This document shows positions 8,409-16,468 of a DNA stretch of 64,000 bases, in pieces. Numbering within the stretch: position 1 is the first letter of the stretch; the number at the start of each line of letters is the position of its first letter. The DNA lies in contig NZ_CP014545.1 of the NCBI RefSeq assembly GCF_001586275.1, forward strand, positions 124,001 through 188,000, read 5' to 3'. Position numbers and translations under genes: made by a program. This stretch comes from Sphingorhabdus sp. M41 (lineage in GTDB: Bacteria > Pseudomonadota > Alphaproteobacteria > Sphingomonadales > Sphingomonadaceae). The notes under the pieces are model-generated. The model was not told where the DNA came from. It was given only the letters and a program-made list of their open reading frames with translations, and ran no database searches.

Positions 8409-9551
8409 TCAGCCCTTGCTGGGCAGCTCTACAATCGCCGTTCCCAGAGCGCTCAATTCGCCACGATGGGTTTCCGCCCGCTGCTGGATCTCGACATATT
8501 TCTTGCCACCATCCTCATATTTGCGGATTACATTGCCGTCGATGAAGATAACATCACCATCGGGATTGTGACGGCGGATCTGGCACTTGTGCTTGTTCAG
8601 AAAGCCGTCGTCGCCCATCCAGTTGGTGACATGGTGAGTCAGCCAGCTGTTGCGCTCCGGTCCATAGTCATAGGCACCCGGGGTTCCGACTTCGCGCGCG
8701 AAATCATCGTCCCAGTGCACCCGCTCCGGCACATCACGGACGCCGAATTTATTGGGAATGCCCAGTCCGGGGTGAGCATCAAGCAGCTGGAAATGCAGCT
8801 TGTTGGTACGGATATAGAGCCCGCCCCAGCCTTGCGCATAGCCGATGAAACCGGTGACCGTCATCGGGCCTTTCATCATGCGTGGCAATTCGTCGCCTTC
8901 GCTGACATCTTCCCAATAGCGCGGCGTAGCGCCCCGGACTTCCTCGTTGCGGTACAGGTCGAACCATTCCTGCATCTGCTCGTCGGTAAGCTGTTCTACC
9001 TTGCCCTTGACGTCGGTATATTTGGTACCGCGTTCGCGCGCTTCGTCGCGGTCGGTCCGAAACACATAGCTGTCGCACTCGGCAACCATTTCACCATGCT
9101 GGTTGTAGAAATCTACATGATAGATTTGCTGATAGGCGCGACCGGCAAAGCGGGTCTGATGTTCGATCAGGTCTTTCAGATGGGCTTCGGTGGTGATCGT
9201 GTCATCGCGGAACACCGGCTTGTGCCAGGTCCAGTCGGCGCCTGCCCACATGGCGTGTACGCCAGGCAATCCGCCGCAATAGCCCGAAACGATACGGTCG
9301 GTCGAAAAGAGAAAGCTGGGGAGAGCGACAATCTTACCATATTTGGTTTTTGCCGCATATTCCGGATCGCACCACAGTGGATTGTCGTCGCCGATACCAT
9401 GGGCATAGTGACGGATGCCGTCACGCGTGGCTTCATGGTTCCACGGTTCGACCGTATTCTCGATTTTCACGCCGATGCGCTTGCGCAGATCGGCAAGCCC
9501 TTCTTCGGTAATCTTCGGAAAACGTTGTTCCGCTTCTGGTTGGGTAGCCAT
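8409..9551 (-). CDS. MaoC-like (FAS1-like dehydratase) double hot-dog protein
   Basis: Protein of 380 residues with two hot-dog-like halves. The N-terminal half has the FAS1-like dehydratase pattern HYAHGIGDDNPLWCDPEYAA, in which Asp and His of the MaoC-type hydratase dyad would lie. The C-terminal half begins near residue 195 and includes VTNWMGDDGFLNKHKCQIR. Family members hydrate or dehydrate acyl-CoA esters such as enoyl-CoA or methylmalyl-CoA-type intermediates. It sits 18 bases downstream of an acyl-CoA ligase on the same strand, consistent with ligase then hydratase steps. A second protein of the same architecture is encoded at 24716-25894. Confidence 0.82.
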   Translation of the reverse strand: MATQPEAEQRFPKITEEGLADLRKRIGVKIENTVEPWNHEATRDGIRHYAHGIGDDNPLWCDPEYAAKTKYGKIVALPSFLFSTDRIVSGYCGGLPGVHAMWAGADWTWHKPVFRDDTITTEAHLKDLIEHQTRFAGRAYQQIYHVDFYNQHGEMVAECDSYVFRTDRDEARERGTKYTDVKGKVEQLTDEQMQEWFDLYRNEEVRGATPRYWEDVSEGDELPRMMKGPMTVTGFIGYAQGWGGLYIRTNKLHFQLLDAHPGLGIPNKFGVRDVPERVHWDDDFAREVGTPGAYDYGPERNSWLTHHVTNWMGDDGFLNKHKCQIRRHNPDGDVIFIDGNVIRKYEDGGKKYVEIQQRAETHRGELSALGTAIVELPSKG

Positions 9552-9569
9552 TATTCTTCTCCTATTTGA

Positions 9570-11126
9570 TCAATTGGCGGCTAAGGCTTCACGGTCCCGC
9601 AAGACTTTGCGGTTGACCTTGCCCGCCGGGGTTTTGGGAATTTCATCGACAAATTCGATGATGCGTGGGAATTCATGTTGCGCCAGACGTTCACGGGTGA
9701 AGGTCTGCAATTCCTTGACAAAGTCATCCGAACCTTCGCGCGGAGAGATGACAAAGGCCTTGACGATCAGGCCGCGCTTTTCGTCGGGCGCGCCAATCAC
9801 GGCGCATTCGTTGACGTCTGGATGCTTGAGCATGCTGTTCTCGATCTCGACGGCGCTCATCGTCCAGCCGGCAGAGATGATCACGTCATCAGCGCGGCCG
9901 CAATGATAGAAATAGCCGTCCTCGTCGATTTTGGCGCGATCCTTGGTCGAAAGCCAGCCATCGCGCTTCTTGAGCATCAGTTCGCCGATCTCGCCCGGAT
10001 CGGTCGGTGTACCATCGCTCCGGCGCACCTCCAGATGCAATCCGGGAACCGGTTTGCCAAGCGAGCCCGGTTTGACAGCAAAATCATCCGCTCCGGGATA
10101 GTTGACCAGCACAACACCGATTTCGGTCGTGCCATACATGGAACAGGCGGGAACGTGGAAGGTCTCGTCAATCCACTCGAGAGTCGCGTCGTCGATCGGT
10201 TCGCCGGTGTAGGACAGTTTACGGATAGCGAAGCTATAGTCCTTTGACAGTCCCGTGTTCATCATCATCCGGTAATGGGTGGCGGCGGCGGACATATTGC
10301 TGATGCCGAAATCCTGCATCGCTTTCATCAAGCGCGCCGCTTCAAACTTGCCTCGCCCCATGGTGCCGGTGGTTACACCAAGCGCCAGCGGAGCGAGGGT
10401 GCCGTGCCACAGTCCGTGCCCCCAGGCTGGACTGGACGGGCAGAAAAATTCATCCCCCGGACGTATGCCGGAACCATAAAGGGCCGCAAACATGAGCGTC
10501 ACCACTGCCTTGTGCGTATGTTTGACCGCCTCGGGCAGTTCGCGCGTGGTGCCGCTGGTATATTGAAAGCAGGCAAGGTCATCTGCGGAGGTCTGCGGTT
10601 CATAGGACGTATCAAATTGCTCAATATCCGCGAGCAGACCTTCGTCGCCGATGATGACGCGAAGGCCGTCGATGTCGCTGGCCATCGGGAATTTTTCATC
10701 ATTGGTGATGAGCAGGCTGGGATTACAGTCGCCGATCCGCAGGCGCAGCGCATCCGGCCCGAACAGAGTGAACAGGGGAACCGATATCGCGCCCTGCAGC
10801 ATCGCGCCAAACATGCAGATGTAAAAGGGCAGGGAAGGCTCCAGCATGAAGGCGATCCGGTCGCCCTTTTCTATGCCATTGGCGTCCAGCCAGTGTGCGA
10901 ACCGGGCGGCGCCGGCAGCAATTACATCAAAGCTGAGAAATTCATCTGCACCGTCGCCATGAGCAATACGCACGGCGGCTCGCCCCGAGCCGTCTGCATG
11001 ACGAACGATGCATTCGTTGGCGATGTTGAACCGGTCCCGCGTACCGTCAAAAAGCTCCCACAGTGCTGCGGAGGACGCAAGGCGCTGGGCATCTTCGAAT
11101 CGAATATGGTCGGTTAGTTTCGTCAT
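9570..11126 (-). CDS. Acyl-CoA synthetase (AMP-forming) with variant P-loop
   Basis: ANL-superfamily ligase of 518 residues. Core motifs are YTSGTTRELPEAVKHTH, MYGTTEIG, the hinge YHCGRADDVIISAGW and the terminal lysine motif KTPAGKVNRKVL. The P-loop departs from the usual SGTTGxPKG, reading SGTTRELPEA, so the loop lysine is not in its usual place. The overall layout fits short- or medium-chain or alicyclic acyl-CoA ligases. An upstream ATG at 11156 would add ten residues but lies almost on the predicted promoter; I favour the ATG at 11126, with no good ribosome site for either. It is divergent from an IclR regulator, the likely controller. Confidence 0.87.
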   Translation of the reverse strand: MTKLTDHIRFEDAQRLASSAALWELFDGTRDRFNIANECIVRHADGSGRAAVRIAHGDGADEFLSFDVIAAGAARFAHWLDANGIEKGDRIAFMLEPSLPFYICMFGAMLQGAISVPLFTLFGPDALRLRIGDCNPSLLITNDEKFPMASDIDGLRVIIGDEGLLADIEQFDTSYEPQTSADDLACFQYTSGTTRELPEAVKHTHKAVVTLMFAALYGSGIRPGDEFFCPSSPAWGHGLWHGTLAPLALGVTTGTMGRGKFEAARLMKAMQDFGISNMSAAATHYRMMMNTGLSKDYSFAIRKLSYTGEPIDDATLEWIDETFHVPACSMYGTTEIGVVLVNYPGADDFAVKPGSLGKPVPGLHLEVRRSDGTPTDPGEIGELMLKKRDGWLSTKDRAKIDEDGYFYHCGRADDVIISAGWTMSAVEIENSMLKHPDVNECAVIGAPDEKRGLIVKAFVISPREGSDDFVKELQTFTRERLAQHEFPRIIEFVDEIPKTPAGKVNRKVLRDREALAAN

Positions 11127-11173
11127 GAAAGGCAAATGGCATGATTTTTCTTGCATTGCAAATATAGAATGTT

Positions 11174-11189
11174 ATTCAATATATTGAAT
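11174..11189. promoter_or_regulatory. 16-bp perfect palindrome, probable IclR operator
   Basis: ATTCAATATATTGAAT is perfectly self-complementary and covers the first two bases of the IclR-family start codon at 11188. It also lies 47 bases from the divergent acyl-CoA ligase start at 11126. IclR-family regulators commonly bind short palindromes and repress their own genes while controlling a divergent catabolic operon. The position suits repression of the regulator and control of the ligase. This is inference; AT-rich palindromes can also arise in ordinary promoter DNA. Confidence 0.5.
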
Positions 11190-11961
11190 GAAAAATGATC
11201 TCGCTAATAATGTAAAAGCCAGCAAGGCACCCGCAATTGCACGCGCAACGGCAATTTTGCGCTTGCTGGGGAAAAGCAAGGAACCTTTGAGCCTGCAGGC
11301 GATCGCAAGCGGACTCGGACTGGTGCCGAGCACCTGTCTCTATGTCTTGCGAGCGCTGGTTGCCGAAGAACTGGTGGCCTTTGATCCTTCGACCAAGCGC
11401 TACAGTCTCGACGCCGGCATATTGACGCTGGCACGGCAGTTTCTGCACCGCGACCAGTTCCATCAATTGGCACAGGAACCGCTTGATGCGCTGGCCGCCG
11501 AATATGATGTGACCACTCTGGGCGTGCAAATCGTCGGACTGGATCATATCGTCGCGCTCGCCGTGTCGGAGGGTGAAGGCAATTTCCGGCTCAGCACCAG
11601 AGTGGGCAGCCGCTTCCCGGCGCTGATCAGCGCGACGGGGCGCTGCATAGCGGCCTTTGGCAATCATTCCCCTGCTCAGCTGGAGCGGCGCTTTGCCAAG
11701 CTGCGCTGGGACAATCCCCCGACATTTGATGTCTGGATGGAGCAGGTCGAACAGACTCGCGAGACCGGATTCGCAGTAGACGAAGGCCATTATATGGCGG
11801 GTGTCGTTGTTATCGCCGCACCGGTATTTTCCGCCGCACCGGTGCCAAGCCACGCTTTGGTCGCTATCGGGATTGAAAGCGCCATTCGTGGCGATGGACT
11901 GGTTCGGCTGGGCCAAGCCTTGAAGCGTGAGGCGGCGAATATCTCCGCGATGATGGGGTGA
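11188..11961 (+). CDS. IclR-family transcriptional regulator
   Basis: DNA-binding regulator of 257 residues. An N-terminal winged helix (about residues 15-75, ATAILRLLG...LSLQAIASGLGL) is followed by the IclR effector-binding domain (about 85-255; TGRCIAAFG and ETGFAVDEGHYMAGV are typical). It is divergent from the acyl-CoA ligase and MaoC genes and is followed on its own strand by an NTF2-like protein and an SDR, the genes it most plausibly controls. A 16-bp palindrome overlaps its own start codon. There is no obvious ribosome-binding site, so translation may be weak or leaderless. Confidence 0.9.
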   Translation: MKNDLANNVKASKAPAIARATAILRLLGKSKEPLSLQAIASGLGLVPSTCLYVLRALVAEELVAFDPSTKRYSLDAGILTLARQFLHRDQFHQLAQEPLDALAAEYDVTTLGVQIVGLDHIVALAVSEGEGNFRLSTRVGSRFPALISATGRCIAAFGNHSPAQLERRFAKLRWDNPPTFDVWMEQVEQTRETGFAVDEGHYMAGVVVIAAPVFSAAPVPSHALVAIGIESAIRGDGLVRLGQALKREAANISAMMG

Positions 11962-12002
11962 ACGCAGACAGGCCACCCGGGACGGATGTGGAGGAGGTTT
12001 AC

Positions 12003-12494
12003 ATGGATGATTTTACAGTGGCAGCGGTCGGCGTGGGTCAGCTGCATGCCCGTTTTGTCGACGCGGTTTTCCGTCAGGATATCGATGAATTTGCCCAATG
12101 TTTTGCCGGCAATGGCGTCTGGAAGATTGCCGGGATGGAACTGTCGGGTCGCGAGGCAATCCATGAAGCCGCGGGTCGTCTGCTCGGCTTTTGTGAGAGA
12201 ATCCAGCTGATTGCGCAGACGCCGATACTCGATGTCGATGGATCAACGGCGCAGGGACGCCAACAGATAATCGAATTTGCCAAAATGCCGGACGGCACAT
12301 CGGCGATGACATTTGGTGTCTATCATGACCGCTATGTGCTGGAGGACGGACGCTGGCGCTTTGCCAAACGCCACTGGTCCTTCAAATATCGCGGCCCAGC
12401 CGACCTGTCGGCTGCCTTTGTCGACACACCGGACTATGGTGCATTTCCTGATGGCCCGTCAGACGACGAAACGACCTATGTCCGGACCAGCTAG
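12003..12494 (+). CDS. NTF2/SnoaL-like protein
   Basis: Small 163-residue protein with the NTF2-like cone fold expected from the pattern LHARFVDAVFRQDIDEFAQCFAGNGVWKIAG...DGRWRFAKRHWSFKY. Members act as ketosteroid isomerases, steroid or polyketide dehydratases and cyclases, or as ligand-binding proteins without catalysis. The start at 12003 is supported by a strong GGAGGAGG about five bases upstream; longer in-frame starts overlap the IclR gene. It lies between the IclR gene and an SDR on the same strand. One of four NTF2-like proteins in the window. No specific reaction can be assigned. Confidence 0.8.
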   Translation: MDDFTVAAVGVGQLHARFVDAVFRQDIDEFAQCFAGNGVWKIAGMELSGREAIHEAAGRLLGFCERIQLIAQTPILDVDGSTAQGRQQIIEFAKMPDGTSAMTFGVYHDRYVLEDGRWRFAKRHWSFKYRGPADLSAAFVDTPDYGAFPDGPSDDETTYVRTS

Positions 12495-12534
12495 GGCTTT
12501 TTCGCTATCCGATTAATTCTCGCGGGAACAGAAT

Positions 12535-13344
12535 ATGAAACTATCGAATAGACTTGTTCTGATTACCGGAGCAGGCAGCGGTATTGGCCGGGAGATGGCC
12601 CTGCAACTGGTGCGCAACGGTAGCCGGGTCATTGGGGCTGATATCCGGGCGGAGGCATTGACAGAAACACGCGCGTTACTGGATGCCGGTATCGCGGAAA
12701 ATTTCATTCCGCATGCGTTCGATGTGACCGACCGTGACGCGGTGAAGGCACTGCCTGAACTGTTGATTGCCAAATATGGCGAACTGGATTGCCTAATAAA
12801 TTGCGCAGGCATGATCCAACCCTTCGTGCGGTTCGCGGAGCTCGATGAAGCGGCGATGGAACGGGTGTTCAACGTCAACTGGTTTGGCACATTGTACATG
12901 ACACGCGCATTCCTGCCGCATCTGCTAGCGCGAGATGAGGCGCAGCTTGTCAATTTCGGCAGCATGAGCTCGATTGCACCATTGCCCGGGCAGGCCATTT
13001 ATGGCGCATCCAAAGCTGCGGTGAAGTTGCTGACGGAATCGCTCTATGCCGAGAATATGAATAATAACCTGCACGTCACCTTGATTCTGCCCGGCGCGGT
13101 TTCAACCGATATCAGCAAAAATTCCGGCTTGCAGCCGATGGGTAGTTCAACCGGTGACAAGCGGCCGACGGATGTGGCTTCGGCTGAAGACGCGGCCCGG
13201 ACGATAATCGAGGGAATTGAATCCAATGCCTATCGGGTGCTGGTCGACAAGATGATGCTGGATATCGACGCGCTCTACCGTCAGGATCCGCAAACGGCGA
13301 CGGAAACGATTGCCAGCAAGTTCAGCGGTCTTCTGGACGGATAG
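12535..13344 (+). CDS. SDR-family oxidoreductase
   Basis: Short-chain dehydrogenase of 269 residues with TGAGSGIG (11-18), an N-C-A-G version of the NNAG motif at 89-92, Ser143/145 and Tyr156/Lys160 in YGASK. The C-terminal region after LILPGAVSTDI is long and lacks the VDGG ending, which resembles SDRs that act on bulky alcohols. A GCGGGAACAG stretch precedes the ATG as a weak ribosome site. It follows the NTF2-like gene by 40 bases and would share its transcript and IclR control. The 3' end is 35 bases from a convergent gene. Confidence 0.88.
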   Translation: MKLSNRLVLITGAGSGIGREMALQLVRNGSRVIGADIRAEALTETRALLDAGIAENFIPHAFDVTDRDAVKALPELLIAKYGELDCLINCAGMIQPFVRFAELDEAAMERVFNVNWFGTLYMTRAFLPHLLARDEAQLVNFGSMSSIAPLPGQAIYGASKAAVKLLTESLYAENMNNNLHVTLILPGAVSTDISKNSGLQPMGSSTGDKRPTDVASAEDAARTIIEGIESNAYRVLVDKMMLDIDALYRQDPQTATETIASKFSGLLDG

Positions 13345-13379
13345 CCGGCGGACTTCGGCATCAAAGCCCGCCAATCCGT

Positions 13380-14978
13380 CTAGACTGCTGGCGTCACAGC
13401 CAGCACGCTGCCTTCGGCATCGCCGGAAACATATATTGTGCCATCCGCTCCGCAAGCAAGGCCGGTAAACGCATCCATCGGACCGGATAAAGTGCCGACC
13501 GCACCGACCCGGTTCGGGATCATGCCTTTCGGAGCCTTCAGCGGCAGATCTCTGGCCAATATCGTGCGGAGCCCCTTTTCCAGATCGAATGCGATCAGTT
13601 CCTTGGTACCGCAATCGGCGATGTAGAGAATATTCCGGTGGATTGCGATGCCTTGCGGCTCGCCAAGCCCGTCGACGACAGTCTCGCTGCCACCTTCGGT
13701 CACCCGGATGATTCGTCCGGCTGATGATTCCGCAATCAGGCAGGCTCCGGAGTCATCATGCGCAACGCCCATCGGACGGCTCAAGCCGGTTGCCAGTTCC
13801 CGGGTGTCGCCATTTTCGACAGCCAGCAACCGGCCGCCATCGATCTCTGCGACATGGATCACCCCATCCGGTCGGCAGGCGATACCGCAGGGATTGTTCA
13901 ACCCCTCGCACAGGAAATCGCTTTCGCCATCCGCTGTTCGCCAGCGCGCGACATGACCGTTGGAAGTGCTCACGATCCAGTTGCCGTCTGGCCCCTGACA
14001 CACGCCCCGTACCCAGCCGGGAAATCCGGGCGTAAACAGAAATCCGAGCAATTCGAGCTGGCCTTGCGGGGCGAGCAGATAGGTAAAGCCGCCATCGGCA
14101 ACAAACAGCGAGCCATCGGTGCCCATCGCCAGGCCCGTGGGCCATTGCAGCCCGCGTTCAACCAAAGGCCTTGTCTTGCCGCCGCCGAGTATCTCGGTGA
14201 CCTCTCCGGGAATGGAAGAGACGAACAGGCGATCGCCGACGAACGTGCAATTGTCGAGGCCGGGGCCAAGTTGCGCGAGCAGCTCGCGTGACCCGCTTTG
14301 CGGATCGATGCGCAGAACTTGCCCGCTCGCCGCCTGGGTTGAGATGATATAGCCCTTGCTGTCGAACTTGACCGAATCCGGTACTCCCAGATCGCCGGCA
14401 ACCACTTCCGGTTCGCCGCCGTCCAGCGAAACCCGCCAGATTTCATTGGCGCCCATGATCGGCATATAGAGCAGACCGTCGGGACCGATCGAAAAGGCAT
14501 TGGGCATCGGCACGCCTTCCAGAATCATCCGCGCTTCGCCGCTGCTGCGGTCAATCTCCATCACCCGGCCGTTCGGACGGCATTCGCCGGCGATCAGCCG
14601 GCCTTGCTGATAGGTGACCGGATTGGCCACAGGCATGTCGCCTTTGAGGATATGGTGACTGCCGTCGGGCGCCAGGACCGTCAGCCGGCCTTCGGTAATC
14701 TCGGTGATATAGATATTGCCATCTTCATCGAACGCCAGATCATCCGGTGCAATTACCGGTCCGTCCCGTCCGCTGATGGTATCGATCCGACCGCTGTCGG
14801 GATCGATCGCGCTGATCTGGCTCCCGGCAACCTGGGCGACGTAAATCCGGCCATCGGCCCCAGTGCGCAGCCCGTTGGCACCCATCAGTCTGCTCGGCTG
14901 TGTTAGCCGCCTGACTGTCCATCCTGCATCGGCCGAAGTGGGTGAAGGGCCATCATACCGGCCGGAATTGGCTGTCAT
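13380..14978 (-). CDS. SMP-30/NHL-repeat beta-propeller protein, lactonase-like
   Basis: Protein of 532 residues made almost entirely of beta-propeller repeats. Repeated blocks read like NGLRTGADGRIYVAQ, DDLAFDEDGNIYITE, TGLAMGTDGSLFVAD, CGIACRPDGVIHVAE and PQGIAIHRNILYIAD, at roughly 40-residue spacing over the whole length. The length would allow two six-bladed propellers. SMP-30/gluconolactonase-like propellers include calcium- or zinc-dependent lactonases, and other members only bind ligands. There is no signal peptide. It is the last gene of an operon led by a Baeyer-Villiger monooxygenase, whose products are esters or lactones, so a lactonase role fits the context. That assignment is inference. 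Confidence 0.75.
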   Translation of the reverse strand: MTANSGRYDGPSPTSADAGWTVRRLTQPSRLMGANGLRTGADGRIYVAQVAGSQISAIDPDSGRIDTISGRDGPVIAPDDLAFDEDGNIYITEITEGRLTVLAPDGSHHILKGDMPVANPVTYQQGRLIAGECRPNGRVMEIDRSSGEARMILEGVPMPNAFSIGPDGLLYMPIMGANEIWRVSLDGGEPEVVAGDLGVPDSVKFDSKGYIISTQAASGQVLRIDPQSGSRELLAQLGPGLDNCTFVGDRLFVSSIPGEVTEILGGGKTRPLVERGLQWPTGLAMGTDGSLFVADGGFTYLLAPQGQLELLGFLFTPGFPGWVRGVCQGPDGNWIVSTSNGHVARWRTADGESDFLCEGLNNPCGIACRPDGVIHVAEIDGGRLLAVENGDTRELATGLSRPMGVAHDDSGACLIAESSAGRIIRVTEGGSETVVDGLGEPQGIAIHRNILYIADCGTKELIAFDLEKGLRTILARDLPLKAPKGMIPNRVGAVGTLSGPMDAFTGLACGADGTIYVSGDAEGSVLAVTPAV

Positions 14979-15025
14979 AGGACTGTTTCCTTGTTGGTTC
15001 TGCCCGAAGCCGCTTCCGGTGTCGT

Positions 15026-16435
15026 TCAGCCGATGATTGCCTTGGTTTCGAGATATTCGGCAAAACCATGTTCACCCCATTCGCGGCCGTTACCGCTGCG
15101 CTTGTAACCGCCAAAGGGCGCGTTGAAATCGAAGCCGCCATTCACGTAAATGGCGCCGGCCCGGATCTTGCGTGCGACTTCTCGGCATTTGTCCTGATCA
15201 TTGCCATCGACATAGCCGGCAAGACCGAAATCGGTGTCATTGGCGATGGCAACCGCGTCATCGAGATCATCATATCCGATCATCACCAGTACCGGACCGA
15301 AAATTTCCTCCCGCGCAACGACCTTGTCGTTGGTGGTCGCGAACACGGTTGGCCTTACAAAATAGCCCTTGTCGAGCCCTTCGGGAAGACCCGGGCCACC
15401 GGCAACCAGTTCGGCGCCTTCCTCAATCCCTTTGTTGATATAGGCCTGAACGGTGTCGAACTGGTCCTTTGACACCACCGGTCCCATCGCGGCATTTCCT
15501 GCGGGATTGCCGACCGTGACCGCTTCGGCCGCTCCGGCCGCCGCCGCCTTGGCTTCTGCCATGCGAGCCTGCGGAACGATCAGGCGCGAACCGGCGCTGC
15601 AGGTCTGTCCCGAATTCACCATCATGCCGCTGGTCGCCGCGGCAACCCGCTCGGCCAGACCATCATCGTCGAGCAGGATATAAGGACTTTTGCCGCCCAG
15701 TTCGAGACAGACTCGCTTGACCGTATCCGCTGCATCCTTGCTGATCTGGACGCCGACGCTTTCCGATCCGGTAAAGCTGATCATGTCGACATCGGGATGG
15801 GTGGACAGGGCGGTGCCGATCACCGACCCCTTGCCCTGAACCATATTGAACACGCCTTTCGGTACGCCGGCGGCGTCCAGAATTTCGGCGAGAATTTGCG
15901 CGCTATAGGCCGCAAGCTGGGGCGGTTTCAGCACGACCGTACATCCCGCTGCCAGCGCCGGGAAGACCTTCACGGTCACCTGGTTGATCGGCCAGTTCCA
16001 CGGCGTGATCAGACCGCAGACACCGATCGGCTCTTTCATGATCAGCGTATCGCCATGCTTTTCCTCGAAAGCGAATTTCTCCAGCACCGCAATCGCCGTG
16101 TCGAGATGTCCGGTGCCGAGAAAGGTGTGAAAGCTGGACGCCAGAGAAGCGGGCGCACCCATTTCCTCGGTAATCGCCTCGGCCAGTTCCGGCAGCCGCT
16201 TTTCATATTCGGACTTGATGGCTTTCAGCAGGGCAAGCCGCTCGTCGCGTGACGTCTGCGAATAGCTGGCAAAGGCGGCGCGTGCCGCCTTGACCGCCTT
16301 GTCGACATCGGCTTCGGAACCGAGCGCGATTTTACCCGAAACTTCCTCGGTCGCCGGATTGACGAGATCGACCGTGCCGGAGCCAATGGGATCCACCCAC
16401 TGGCCATCGATGTAGAATTTCAGATATTCGCGCAT
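15026..16435 (-). CDS. NAD(P)-dependent aldehyde dehydrogenase
   Basis: Aldehyde dehydrogenase of 469 residues. The oxyanion Asn147 (TPWNWP), Lys170, catalytic Glu245 (LELGGKSP), nucleophile Cys279 (NSGQTCSAG) and C-terminal GGYKRSGNGRE are all present, so the enzyme should be active. It would oxidise an aldehyde to the acid. In its operon it follows a ThDP-dependent enzyme by 33 bases, and ThDP lyases and decarboxylases often release aldehydes, making it a natural next step. The beta-propeller gene follows after 47 bases. Substrate unknown. Confidence 0.92.
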   Translation of the reverse strand: MREYLKFYIDGQWVDPIGSGTVDLVNPATEEVSGKIALGSEADVDKAVKAARAAFASYSQTSRDERLALLKAIKSEYEKRLPELAEAITEEMGAPASLASSFHTFLGTGHLDTAIAVLEKFAFEEKHGDTLIMKEPIGVCGLITPWNWPINQVTVKVFPALAAGCTVVLKPPQLAAYSAQILAEILDAAGVPKGVFNMVQGKGSVIGTALSTHPDVDMISFTGSESVGVQISKDAADTVKRVCLELGGKSPYILLDDDGLAERVAAATSGMMVNSGQTCSAGSRLIVPQARMAEAKAAAAGAAEAVTVGNPAGNAAMGPVVSKDQFDTVQAYINKGIEEGAELVAGGPGLPEGLDKGYFVRPTVFATTNDKVVAREEIFGPVLVMIGYDDLDDAVAIANDTDFGLAGYVDGNDQDKCREVARKIRAGAIYVNGGFDFNAPFGGYKRSGNGREWGEHGFAEYLETKAIIG

Positions 16436-16468
16436 ATTCTTTCCCTCGCTTCGATGATGCCGGCGGCC

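Noticed and set aside
8181-9569. A 462-codon open frame on the + strand opposite the MaoC-like gene
   Set aside because: Antisense to a gene with clear hot-dog motifs; the N-terminal part also runs through the aldolase-like gene in another frame.
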